In this document: in pieces, positions 28,684 to 37,188 of the stretch
How positions within the stretch are numbered: the first letter of the stretch is position 1
Layout of the letters: each line of letters begins with the position of its first letter
Assembly: GCF_900142845.1 (NCBI RefSeq)
Contig: NZ_FSRU01000002.1
Span: forward strand, 186,001 to 250,000
Source of the DNA: Paraburkholderia phenazinium
GTDB lineage: Bacteria; Pseudomonadota; Gammaproteobacteria; Burkholderiales; Burkholderiaceae
Length of the DNA: 64,000 nt
Direction of reading: 5' to 3'
The notes under the pieces: model-generated
Database searches by the model: none
What the model was told of the DNA's origin: nothing
Seen by the model: only the letters and a program-made list of their open reading frames with translations
Made by a program: the position numbers and the translations under genes

Positions 28684-31452
28684 TTAGTGTCCCGCGGGCG
28701 AACCCGGAGGAGGGGGCGTCTGCAGGGATCCGCGTCCGTTACCCGGCGATCCGGGCGGGTCTTGCTGGGGTGAACCGGGCAACGAATAGGGACTTAGATT
28801 CACGGTTCCGAATGTTTGCGAAGGCGAGCCCGGAGGAGGTGAGCCTGGAGGGGGCGTCTGCAAAGCTCCCGGGTTGCTGGCCGGCGATGCGGGTGGGTGT
28901 ACCCCTGGCGAGCCAGGCGGGGTATAGGAAACCAGAGGTATCGCCTGAAATATGTAGGGAGGGGATTCAGGCGGCGGAGGTGCTGTGGAAGTGCCTGGCT
29001 GAGGAGACCCGCGCTGCTGGGTTTGCGCAGCACCTGGATGCGTATAGCCTCCCGTGGAAGTGCCGGGTTGCGGAGACCCGTGCTGCTGGGTTTGCGCAGC
29101 ACCTGGATGCGTATAGCCTCCCGTGGAAGTGCCGGGTTGCGGAGACCCGTGCTGCTGGGTTTGCGCAGCACCTGGATGCGTATAGCCTCCCGTGGAAGTG
29201 CCTGGCTGGGGAGACCCGCGCTGCTGGGTTTGCGCCGCACCTGGATGCGTGTAGCCTCCCGTGGAAGTGCCGGGTTGCGGAGACCCAGGACGCTGGGCTG
29301 ATCTCCTGCCTGCGTGGGTGGCAAGGATGCCTTCCTGCCGAGCGATATTGTCTACAGTCGATGCAGATATACCTAGGCGGCGGCCGATCTCTACATGCGA
29401 CAAGTGTCCTTCCCGCAGTAGCTCGACAGCGCGCCGCCTTGTTTCTTCCGGTATATGAGAGTAGGAGAGGATGCCTTCCTCCCGAGCGATTGTGTTTACA
29501 GTCGTCTTAGATATACCTAGACGGCGTCCGACCTCACGTCGCGACAGGCCTTCCCGCAGTAGCTCGACAGCGCGCTGCCGTGTTTCCGGCGATATCGCAG
29601 GTGTTCCTCCGTGAAGCCCAACGTCGCCATGCGCCTGCCAGTTGCCGTGTTCGTCGAGCTTGACCGGATACTGGTACTTCGCCTGATTCTCCGGGACATA
29701 GACGCGCCACGTGCCATTGTCCTTGTCGTATTTGACCGGGTACATCTGCTCGCCTGACTTGATGTAGGCCTGGCCCGTTTCGTCCCTGAAGACACCGGAA
29801 CTGTCCGGATCCGCGTGCAGGGAGCCCTGCGGTTTCCGGGCGTACGTTTCGGGTACACCGAACTGCGCGCCACCCGTGCCCGTTTTGTCGGGCGTTCTGA
29901 GTTTGCCCTTGAGGTCTTCGAGGCCTTCTGACAACGCCGGGAATGCCATGCCGGCTTTCGAGGCCGCGCCCGACACGCCTGCACCGAATATCCCGCTGAC
30001 GATATCCACCGCTGTCCTCGCGTCCGCAGACAGGTGACTGCGCGGGACGAGCTGGTTGACGAACAGGTTCACCCCCGGAATCATGCCCAGCACGAGACGG
30101 CCAAATACCTCCTCCAGCTCCTGCTGCCACTCGGGCTTGGGCGGCGTGTGCTCCTGAAGGTATTGCTGTCTGATGGGGCCGTGCTGGGACGCGGCGTGAT
30201 AGAGCTCGCTGGCGTTGGAGACGTCAATGAGCCTGTTCTGGTAGGCGCTCAACAAGCGCTCGCCGTAGTGGGCCAGGGGGAGCGGGTTTTCGTCGGCATC
30301 CAGAAACCCTTTGGGGACATCCGGAAGCGTGGGCTGGCGCTGCAGCGGATTGCCCGCGATGGTCTGGCGTGCCCACGCGGTTTTCTCCCCGGCCTCGCGA
30401 GCCCAGTCACCGAGCTTTGCCAGCAGTTCGGGATGCGCCTGCTGCAGCGCCCTGAACTCCTGTGCGTTGGCGGCGGACGTGAAGACCTTGTTGGCGAAGT
30501 AGGCCAGCCGGTTGAACGGCAGATTGGTGTTGGCATCGCCATTGTCCGTCATTCCCGCTGCGTCCTTGATCGCACCAAGGATGGTCTCGTCGGCCTGTTT
30601 CTGGGCGGCGCTCACCTGCGCGACGGCATGCCCGATCGCATGGCCGATCTGCTGCTGCAGTCCGTGCTTTAACGCCGCCGCGCCCCTGATCGCCGCCTCG
30701 CGCTCGCCGAAGGTCGTTGCTGCATCGAAGTCGTGGCGATAGCGCGCCAGTCCGCTCGCTATGGACTGCCCATTTTTATCCAGAAACGGGCTTTCATCAG
30801 GCGGATCGAAAAAGCGCTGTGCGCGCCAGTCCGGATCGCTCATGTATTTTCGATGCGTGCGATCGAGCGTGTGCATGAACGAGCCGAATTTGCGCACGAC
30901 GTCATCGCGCTGTTCTTTCGTGGTGGCGGTTTCGTACCGGTTGAGGAAGGCGGCCTGTGCGCCACGGTAATAGTCCTGCTGCCGGGGCGGAAGATCGGCG
31001 ATCTTGGCACTGACGCCTTCCTGGCGGGCTTCGAACTGCGCCGCGCCGGGCGGCATGCCGCGTTGCCGGAGCAATTGCAGGTGCTCCAGTTTCCGGACAT
31101 TCGTGGCGTTGTTCGTCTGCGGTTCGTACTGGTTGAGCAACTGGGTCGTTTCGAGGTCGCTCGCGTCCGTTTGTCCGGTGTCATGTGTGTCGCTGGGCGG
31201 GGCAACCGTCGTGGTGCTGGAGCGACCGGCATCCGGATGGGCGGCGGAAGCACCAGCGGCGGCATCGGAAGCGTGCCCATCGCCGGCTAGCGACGCGGTT
31301 GAAAACGGGCGAAGGTACTCGTGCAGGGCTGTCTTGCCCTTGTCCGGCGGGTTGCGCGGTGGTGCCTGTACGGGTTGCGGCTTCGGGCCGGTTGCGACGT
31401 AAGGATCGGTCGATACGGCTGCATTGGGGTTGCTGGTTGAAGAGACAGTCAT
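28684..31452 (-). CDS. Effector-like protein with tandem HTH units and 23-residue repeats
   Basis: A 922-residue protein I cannot assign to a named family. In order: a Ser/Thr/Pro-rich, charge-poor N-terminus (about 1-110); a large helical, Gln/Arg-rich body (110-480) with one hydrophobic stretch around GRLVLGMIPGVNLFVNQLV; a short module AYIKSGEQMYPVKYD then WRVYVPENQ (about 565-615) of a type seen in large secreted toxins of plant- and animal-associated proteobacteria; two helix-turn-helix units 48 residues apart (about 618-706); four full copies and a partial of GSPQPGTSTGGYTHPGAAQ-x4; and a Pro/Gly/Ser tail. There is no Sec signal. AAGGAAG precedes the ATG. The layout suggests a secreted effector, possibly DNA-binding; this is inference. 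Confidence 0.75.
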   Translation of the reverse strand: MTVSSTSNPNAAVSTDPYVATGPKPQPVQAPPRNPPDKGKTALHEYLRPFSTASLAGDGHASDAAAGASAAHPDAGRSSTTTVAPPSDTHDTGQTDASDLETTQLLNQYEPQTNNATNVRKLEHLQLLRQRGMPPGAAQFEARQEGVSAKIADLPPRQQDYYRGAQAAFLNRYETATTKEQRDDVVRKFGSFMHTLDRTHRKYMSDPDWRAQRFFDPPDESPFLDKNGQSIASGLARYRHDFDAATTFGEREAAIRGAAALKHGLQQQIGHAIGHAVAQVSAAQKQADETILGAIKDAAGMTDNGDANTNLPFNRLAYFANKVFTSAANAQEFRALQQAHPELLAKLGDWAREAGEKTAWARQTIAGNPLQRQPTLPDVPKGFLDADENPLPLAHYGERLLSAYQNRLIDVSNASELYHAASQHGPIRQQYLQEHTPPKPEWQQELEEVFGRLVLGMIPGVNLFVNQLVPRSHLSADARTAVDIVSGIFGAGVSGAASKAGMAFPALSEGLEDLKGKLRTPDKTGTGGAQFGVPETYARKPQGSLHADPDSSGVFRDETGQAYIKSGEQMYPVKYDKDNGTWRVYVPENQAKYQYPVKLDEHGNWQAHGDVGLHGGTPAISPETRQRAVELLREGLSRREVGRRLGISKTTVNTIAREEGILSYSHIPEETRRRAVELLREGHLSHVEIGRRLGISASTVDNIARQEGILATHAGRRSAQRPGSPQPGTSTGGYTHPGAAQTQQRGSPQPGTSTGGYTHPGAAQTQQHGSPQPGTSTGGYTHPGAAQTQQHGSPQPGTSTGGYTHPGAAQTQQRGSPQPGTSTAPPPPESPPYIFQAIPLVSYTPPGSPGVHPPASPASNPGALQTPPPGSPPPGSPSQTFGTVNLSPYSLPGSPQQDPPGSPGNGRGSLQTPPPPGSPAGH
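28985..29289 (-). repeat. Tandem 69-bp repeats inside the effector-like gene
   Basis: Four complete 69-bp units begin at 28985, 29054, 29123 and 29192, with a partial fifth from 29261. They encode the 23-residue unit beginning GSPQPGTSTGGYTHPG. Copies differ by only a few bases, so copy number is likely to vary between strains. Confidence 0.9.
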
Positions 31453-31752
31453 GATGTCTTCCTTGCGGGTGACAGCAATGGCGAAAGGCTCACGCCTGGC
31501 GAGGCGCCGCTGCGTCGCGCACTGGCCGGCGTGAACACGTCAGGGTGTGGTCTTCCAATGAATTTCCTGAGGCGTGCCCATGTCCAGTGACATAGGAATC
31601 CTGATGAAATGCCGGGGAGAAAAAACCACAGGAACACCCTGATCGCCAAAGTACCGCCAGCCGCGTTGCCCCATGTATTACCGGCATATACAGGGCAGAT
31701 TATTTGGCGCAGGCCGGCCCGAACCGCAACCGGCCTGCGCAGTCCTCGTCGG
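31453..31752. other. Spacer upstream of effector-like gene
   Basis: No gene is seen in these 300 bases. It must carry the promoter of the minus-strand effector-like gene. I searched by eye for TTCG-N16-TTCG and GGAACC-N15/16-CCAC type hrp boxes on that strand and did not find a match. The sequence is less GC-rich than its surroundings near 31600-31700. Confidence 0.4.
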
Positions 31753-33249
31753 CTAATGCGCAGGCCAATGCTTGAAATCGACCCGAATCCCGTTGGCCGT
31801 GGCCGCCGCGGTATAGCTGGCCACGACTTCCCGTACATCATGGTCGATATGGTCGGCATGCGTCGCATCGAAAATCAGGGTGGCGCCTGTCGGGATCTGG
31901 CCGAGATAGTCCTTCAGGCGGGGCATGCAGAAGAAAGTGGCGCTTTTGCGCACGGTCAGCAGATAGTGGTCGCCGTCGCGCGTCAAGGTCAGCACGCGGC
32001 CGATATTGCGTTTGACCACCAGCACGACGCTCACGCCGAAGCCGATCAGAATGCCGATCAGCAGATCGGTGGCGAGCACGCCGGCGACGGTCGCGATGAA
32101 CGGCAGCCATTGCGAGCATCCCGCGCGTCCCATCGAGATGAACAGTTGCGGTTTCGCCAGCTTGTAGCCGGTATGGACCAGGATGGCGGCGAGGCACGCC
32201 AACGGGATCATGTTGATGATCTGCGTGAAAACCACGACGCTGACCACTAGCGCCAGCGCGTGCACCACGCACGACAGGCGGCTGCGGCCGCCGGCCTGCA
32301 CGTTCGCCGCGCTGCGCACCACCACCGCCGTAATCGGCAGGGCGCCCACCAGTGCCGCCAGCATATTGCCGACGCCCTGCGCTTTCAGTTCGCGATCGGG
32401 CGGCACTTTCTGATGGGCGGGATCGATCTTTTCGAGGGCCTCGATACTCAGAAGCGTTTCGAGACTCGCGACAATCGCGAGCACCACGGCGACGCGCCAG
32501 ACGGCCGGGTTGAAAATCTGCGTGAGATCCGGCGCGTCGAGCACGGCGCTGAGCATTCCGAACGAACCAATGGCCGGCAAGTCGACGCGTTGCGCCTGCG
32601 GCAGCGATCCATCCGGCGCGAATGCGCCCAGCAGCGCCGTTGCGCCGATGCCCATGGCCACGACGGCAAGCGGTGCAGGCACCGCCCGTACCCACGCAAA
32701 CCGGCGCAGCGCCCGCGTGTCCCACACGAGCAGAATCGCGAACGAAGCCAGCGCCAGGCCCATCACCACCCAGGAAGGGGCGCCGTTCGACAGGCCGAGC
32801 GTGAGCGGCAACTGACTCACGATCAACAGGATGCCGATCGAGGCGAGCATGCCGTGAATCACCGGCGTCGGCACATAGCTCGCCAGCTTGCCGGCCCGTA
32901 TCGCGCCGAGTCCAATCTGGATTGCGCCCGCGATCAGTAACGCACAGAGAAAAGCCGAGAAGCTGCCGAGCGTCGCCAGCGCCTGTGCGACGATCACCAC
33001 CAGACCGGCAGCGGGCCCGCTCACGCTGAGGCGCGAGCCGCTCAGCAGGGCGACCACCAGGCCGGCGATGATGCCGGACAGAATCCCCGCAAAGGGTTCG
33101 ACGCCCGATGCGGTCGCGATGCCGAGGCACAGAGGTAAGGCGATCAGAAAAACCGTGATGCCGGCCAGAACGTCGCCGCGCTGAAACGTGAATGCATGCG
33201 CGCGCCGTGGCGCTGGCTTGTCAGGTGAGAGGGAGGGGAGTCTCGTCAT
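31753..33249 (-). CDS. SulP-family anion transporter
   Basis: Inner-membrane SulP transporter of 498 residues, with ten or more hydrophobic helices, the family signature GILSGIIAGLVVALLSGS and a C-terminal STAS-like domain (ATLIFDATHADHIDHDV). Family members carry sulfate or bicarbonate. The upstream gene on the same strand is a carbonic anhydrase, which favours bicarbonate. The start at 33249 (MTRLPSLS) places the first helix at the usual position. Confidence 0.88.
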   Translation of the reverse strand: MTRLPSLSPDKPAPRRAHAFTFQRGDVLAGITVFLIALPLCLGIATASGVEPFAGILSGIIAGLVVALLSGSRLSVSGPAAGLVVIVAQALATLGSFSAFLCALLIAGAIQIGLGAIRAGKLASYVPTPVIHGMLASIGILLIVSQLPLTLGLSNGAPSWVVMGLALASFAILLVWDTRALRRFAWVRAVPAPLAVVAMGIGATALLGAFAPDGSLPQAQRVDLPAIGSFGMLSAVLDAPDLTQIFNPAVWRVAVVLAIVASLETLLSIEALEKIDPAHQKVPPDRELKAQGVGNMLAALVGALPITAVVVRSAANVQAGGRSRLSCVVHALALVVSVVVFTQIINMIPLACLAAILVHTGYKLAKPQLFISMGRAGCSQWLPFIATVAGVLATDLLIGILIGFGVSVVLVVKRNIGRVLTLTRDGDHYLLTVRKSATFFCMPRLKDYLGQIPTGATLIFDATHADHIDHDVREVVASYTAAATANGIRVDFKHWPAH

Positions 33250-33372
33250 GGTGATCCGTTTCAGGTAGAGACGGCCGGCGCGGCAAGCGCCGGCGCGAAG
33301 GGCGTGGTCGATCGGGCGCAAGTCACGCAGGGAGCCCCGCTTGACGTTGCGGGCCGCGCTTCAGTACGCGCT

Positions 33373-34005
33373 TCAGGCCACGGCACAGAGCGCGTCGGCG
33401 CGCTGCGCGTCGTTGGACCAGACGGACGGTGTCACGGGTTCGAGGCGGCCGCGTCCCATCGAAAAGATCCAGCCGTGCAGTTGTATGGGTGTGGGGGCGT
33501 CGCGCACCAGCGGCATCTCCTGCAGGTGCCGAACCTGCGCGGCGACGCTGAGTTCGGCGAGGCGGTCCGTGCGGGCGTCGAGGTCCGCGAGGCCCGAGAG
33601 TTCCCACGCATGGGCGCGCGAGAGCGTGCGGATTTTTTCGATGCGGCGATTGACGCGCGGAATGCCAGCGACGGGCGGTCGCAAAGCCGCACCGACGCCG
33701 CCGCAACAATGATGGCCGCAGACGATGATGTGCTGCACCCGCAGCACGACGATCGCGTATTCGAGCACGCTGGCGAGATTCTCGTCCTCTGCCGCCACCA
33801 GGTTGGCGATGTTGCGATGAACGAAGATTTCGCCGGGCCGCGCACCGGTGATGTTTTCGACGGGCACGCGGCTGTCGGAACAGCCGATCCAGAGCACCTT
33901 GGGCTGTTGCGTTTGCGTGAGCCGATAGAAATAGTGGGTATCCTGACGAAAGATCTCTTCCGCCCAGGCGAGATTTTCGAGGAGCATGCGCTGCGGATAG
34001 GTCAT
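33373..34005 (-). CDS. Beta-class carbonic anhydrase
   Basis: Zinc enzyme that interconverts CO2 and bicarbonate. The 210-residue protein has the beta-class zinc ligands in GCSDSRVP and CGHHCCGG, plus the HRNIAN loop. It starts at MTYPQRMLLEN with AAGGAACGACACC upstream. The SulP gene follows on the same strand after 123 bases; such pairs, and fusions of the two, are known in bacteria and suggest joint bicarbonate handling. Confidence 0.92.
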   Translation of the reverse strand: MTYPQRMLLENLAWAEEIFRQDTHYFYRLTQTQQPKVLWIGCSDSRVPVENITGARPGEIFVHRNIANLVAAEDENLASVLEYAIVVLRVQHIIVCGHHCCGGVGAALRPPVAGIPRVNRRIEKIRTLSRAHAWELSGLADLDARTDRLAELSVAAQVRHLQEMPLVRDAPTPIQLHGWIFSMGRGRLEPVTPSVWSNDAQRADALCAVA

Positions 34006-34079
34006 GGTGTCGTTCCTTCGAATGTCGAGTGCCCGGAGCGCGCCGGGCGGGTGGTCGTATGTCCGCTCATCCGGCTGCG

Positions 34080-34406
34080 CTAGTCGGTCTTGCTCCAGTA
34101 GCGCTCCGCAATGGCGTAGCGGGTCCGATTGAGCTCGATGGTGGCGGGGCTCGGCGGATAGTCGGTTTTGGTGGCCGGTATCGTGCCCGCGCGGAGCGCT
34201 TCGATCAGTTCCTGGCGGACCTGCGCGCGGCTCTTGCCGATCGGCTGAGGTTGCCGGTCGGCCGGACTGGCTGCTTGCACCTGGACCGGCTGGGCGGTGG
34301 CCAGGTTGGCGCCGTCGGGCGAGGGGTAGGCTTGGCCACGGGACGCCATGGCGGCGGGCGCGGTGGCCGTGATGGCGAGCGCGGCAATGACGATGGCTGT
34401 TTTCAT
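34080..34406 (-). CDS. DUF4148-family exported protein
   Basis: A 108-residue secreted protein. A signal peptide (MKTAIVIAALAITATAPAAMA) precedes the family core KSRAQVRQELIEALRAG followed by a PATKTDYPPS segment. DUF4148 proteins are abundant in Burkholderiaceae and have no known function. It lies just after the sensor kinase gene on the same strand (51 bases between), and GGAGGAC precedes the ATG. A role downstream of the two-component system is possible. Confidence 0.85.
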   Translation of the reverse strand: MKTAIVIAALAITATAPAAMASRGQAYPSPDGANLATAQPVQVQAASPADRQPQPIGKSRAQVRQELIEALRAGTIPATKTDYPPSPATIELNRTRYAIAERYWSKTD

Positions 34407-34457
34407 AAGTCCTCCGAAGTGATGGTGAGCCCGGAGAGGATTGCTTCCGGACAGTTC

Positions 34458-35909
34458 CTATTCTGCGGAGGGAGGTACGCGTGGACGGTGATGCGAAGAT
34501 GATATTTTCGTCATCGACGCCGTGTTGCGCGGAAAGCGCAGCAGAAAGGTCGTACGCACGTGAGGCTCGCTTGCTACTGTGCAATTGCCGCCATGTTCTT
34601 CCATGATGGACTTCACGATGGCGAGACCCAGGCCGGTGCCCGACGCAGAATTATGACGCGCGGGGTCGACGCGATAGAAGCGGTCGAAGATGTGCTCCGT
34701 ATGCGGGCTGGTGATGCCGGGTCCCGAATCGGTGACGGACACTTCGGCCCAGCCCATGATCTCGGCGCAGTGCAGCTCCACGGTGCTGCCGCGCGGCGCA
34801 TGTGCGATGGCGTTGGACAGCAGGTTGCTCAAGGCTCGTTGTACCAGCAGCAGCTCGCCGTCGAAGCTGGCCTGGCCGGTGACGGAGAGATTGACGCCGG
34901 CCTCGTCCGTCATGATCTCGTAGTAGGCGGCCATCCGTTGCGCCTCGTGGCGGGCATCCACGCGTTGCAGCGCTAACTTGCGTTGAGCGCTGTCTGCGCG
35001 CGCCAGAAACAGCATGTTGTCGATCATGCGCGACAGGCGCTGGAGTTCTTCGACGCCCGATTCGATCACCGCACGATACTCGTCGGCCGGGCGTGGCTGC
35101 GAGAGCGCGACCTGGGCTTCGGCCAGCATGTTGGTGAGCGGCGTTCGCATGTCGTGGGCCAGGTCGGAGGAAAACTGGGCAAGGCGTGTGAACGATTCGT
35201 CGAGCCGGGCGAGCATGCGGTTGAACGCGTGACTCAGCTCCTTCAGTTCACCCGCCATTTCGGTCTCCGGCAGCGGATGCGCGAGGCGGCTGCTGGACAC
35301 CTGCTCGGCTCGTGCGGTCAACCGGCTCAGTGGACGCAGGCCGAAGCGCGTCATCGACCAGGTGAGCACGGCGCCCACCAGCGTGCCGATGACGATGACA
35401 GACAGAATGTTGAGCGCGTAGGCTCGCAGCAAACTCCGGTCAGCGGTAGCGTCGTATTGCACGACCACCCGCACCATCGCAGAAGCCGGTCGCCCGACGG
35501 GAACCATGGCCACCAGAAACCGGATGGGCGAGCCCGGCGCCTCGAGACGGACCGGCGCGCGCGAGACGCTCGCCGACAACACGGCGGCATTCGGCCAGTA
35601 GCCATTGGTTCGGGCGAGCGGCGAGCCGTCCACGTCGAAGATCGCGACATCCATGCTCTGATGGCCGTGCAGGCGGTCGTACCAGGTCTCGCGGTTGGCG
35701 CCGATGTCGGCAATCGCCGGAATCTCCTGCAGTTCCAGTTGCAGGGCCGTCAGAATGGAGGTCATCTCGCGCGCCGAATTGGCTTCGAGCCTTGTCCTCA
35801 GCACTTGATAAAGCAGCAGGCCGCTCAAGACGAGCAGGAGGGACGTGGAGACGGCGAACAGGATGGTCAGGCGCGCCCGCAGCGTGCGTGGCAAAACGTG
35901 TCTCATCAT
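34458..35909 (-). CDS. Heavy-metal-type sensor histidine kinase
   Basis: A 483-residue two-helix membrane kinase of the CusS/IrlS type. After the first helix (LTILFAVSTSLLLVLSG) there is a periplasmic sensing region of about 130 residues, a second helix (LSVIVIGTLVGAVLTWS), HAMP, then DHp with the phospho-acceptor His in SSDLAHDMRTPLTN and an ATPase domain with N box NLLSNAIAHA and GTGLGLAIV. The start at 35909 overlaps the response-regulator stop by one base (TGATG), so the pair is coupled. Signal not determinable; copper/silver or cadmium/zinc are typical of the group. Confidence 0.9.
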   Translation of the reverse strand: MMRHVLPRTLRARLTILFAVSTSLLLVLSGLLLYQVLRTRLEANSAREMTSILTALQLELQEIPAIADIGANRETWYDRLHGHQSMDVAIFDVDGSPLARTNGYWPNAAVLSASVSRAPVRLEAPGSPIRFLVAMVPVGRPASAMVRVVVQYDATADRSLLRAYALNILSVIVIGTLVGAVLTWSMTRFGLRPLSRLTARAEQVSSSRLAHPLPETEMAGELKELSHAFNRMLARLDESFTRLAQFSSDLAHDMRTPLTNMLAEAQVALSQPRPADEYRAVIESGVEELQRLSRMIDNMLFLARADSAQRKLALQRVDARHEAQRMAAYYEIMTDEAGVNLSVTGQASFDGELLLVQRALSNLLSNAIAHAPRGSTVELHCAEIMGWAEVSVTDSGPGITSPHTEHIFDRFYRVDPARHNSASGTGLGLAIVKSIMEEHGGNCTVASEPHVRTTFLLRFPRNTASMTKISSSHHRPRVPPSAE

Positions 35910-36589
35910 CAGGCCGACGGCTCCCGCTCTTCCAGCACGTAGCCCATGCCGCGTACCGTGTGGATCAGTTTGGGCGTGTAGTTGTCGTCGACTTTGGCGC
36001 GTACCCGGCGGATGGCGGCGTCGACCACGTTGGTGTCGCTGTCGAAGTTCATGTCCCACAACTGCGAGGCGATGGTCGAGCGTGGCAGGATCTCGCCACG
36101 CCGGCGCATCAGCAGCCACAGCAAGGCGAATTCACGCGCGGTCAGGAGTATCGTGTCGCCCTGACGCGTGGCTTTGCGGCGCGTGAGATCGAGCGCCAGA
36201 TTGGACACCTGCAGAGAGGTCGATTCGCGGCCTTGTCCGCGGCGCAGAATCGAACGCACTCGCGCCACCAGCTCCACGAATTCGAAGGGCTTGACGAGAT
36301 AGTCGTCGCCACCCATTTCGAGGCCTCTCACCTTGTCGCCGACTTCGTCGCGCGCAGTGAGCAGCAGGACCGGCGTGGACCGCTCGCGGCGCACGTTCTT
36401 CAGAATCGCCCAGCCGTCCTGGCCGGGCAGCATGATATCGAGAATCAGCAGGTCGTAGTCTTCGGTCAGCGCGAGGTGCTGACCGGTGATGCCGTCTTTG
36501 ACCCAGTCGACCACAAAACCTGCTTCATTCAAGCCTTTCTGCAGATACATGCCCGTTTTGGACTCGTCTTCGACAACCAGAATTCGCAT
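35909..36589 (-). CDS. OmpR/CusR-type response regulator
   Basis: A 226-residue DNA-binding response regulator. The receiver domain has the acidic pair near MRILVVEDE, the phospho-acceptor Asp in [10 protein letters not shown] and Lys in [10 protein letters not shown]; the C-terminal winged helix runs through [17 protein letters not shown] to a [11 protein letters not shown] end. It is the partner of the kinase that follows it. A DUF4148 gene is divergent upstream, with palindromes in between that could be its sites. Confidence 0.92.
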   Translation of the reverse strand: MRILVVEDESKTGMYLQKGLNEAGFVVDWVKDGITGQHLALTEDYDLLILDIMLPGQDGWAILKNVRRERSTPVLLLTARDEVGDKVRGLEMGGDDYLVKPFEFVELVARVRSILRRGQGRESTSLQVSNLALDLTRRKATRQGDTILLTAREFALLWLLMRRRGEILPRSTIASQLWDMNFDSDTNVVDAAIRRVRAKVDDNYTPKLIHTVRGMGYVLEEREPSA

Positions 36590-36694
36590 GTCTTATTTCC
36601 TGGAGAGCGCGCTTCCCGGCATCGCAACAGGGCGCTGCCGTGGAATGAAAATGGAACGTTGTCCTCAATACATCTTATTTTTAATATAAGTCGC

Positions 36695-36724
36695 GATAGC
36701 GCTTCTTTCGAGAGGGGCGCTATC
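36695..36724. repeat. Inverted repeat upstream of response regulator
   Basis: GATAGCGC (36695-36702) and GCGCTATC (36717-36724), 8-bp perfect arms, 14 bases apart, in the divergent spacer. Possible operator or leader hairpin. Confidence 0.4.
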
Positions 36725-36775
36725 AGGTCGGACACAAGCGTGTCCCGTTTGTTCCCCGTGCCGAAATGAAGATGA

Positions 36776-36793
36776 CGGAACCATCATGTTCCG
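36776..36793. promoter_or_regulatory. Palindrome in DUF4148/response-regulator spacer
   Basis: CGGAAC-CATCAT-GTTCCG, six-base perfect arms, about 60 bases before the DUF4148 start. A further short palindrome GACAC-AAGC-GTGTC lies at 36731-36744. Either is a candidate binding site for the adjacent response regulator; not proven. Confidence 0.35.
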
Positions 36794-36851
36794 ATCATCC
36801 TGGCGTTTCAGCACGCGGTTAGGATAAAGACTCATTGATAGGAGATAGATC

Positions 36852-37112
36852 ATGTGGACAACGAAATTATTGGCGGGACTGGTGATGACTGTCGCGTGCG
36901 TTCCGCTCGCACTGGCGGTGGATACGGTGCCGTTGAGCAAGCCGACACCAGGGCCGCACGAGTTTTACGCGCCGAAGTCGCAGGGTAAAACGCGTGCGCA
37001 GGTCATGCGGGAGCTGGAAGTGGCACGCGCCTCTGGTTGCATCGACGGGCCGGATAACCAGTATCCGCAGCCGTGTCCTGTTCCGGCGGGCGGGCAAGGT
37101 ATGGTCGAGTGA
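36852..37112 (+). CDS. DUF4148-family exported protein
   Basis: An 86-residue secreted protein with signal peptide (hydrophobic LLAGLVMTVACVPLALA) and the DUF4148 core KTRAQVMRELEVARASG, ending in a segment with two Cys (GCIDGPDNQYPQPC). TAGGAGATAG precedes the ATG. It is divergent from the response regulator, and the second DUF4148 gene lies beyond the kinase, so both may belong to that regulon. Function unknown. Confidence 0.85.
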   Translation: MWTTKLLAGLVMTVACVPLALAVDTVPLSKPTPGPHEFYAPKSQGKTRAQVMRELEVARASGCIDGPDNQYPQPCPVPAGGQGMVE

Positions 37113-37188
37113 GACTCGAGCGGGCGGCGGCGAAGGCGCGCAGCTAGCGCCGGGGGCCGCCGGGTTTCGCCGGAACTTGCCGGCCGGA

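Noticed and set aside
28985-29289. CRISPR array
   Set aside because: The repeats are directly adjacent 69-bp coding units without spacers and stay in frame within a long gene.
31453-31752. Type III (hrp/PIP) box upstream of the effector-like gene
   Set aside because: Only a single TTCG half-site is present; no second half at the required spacing.
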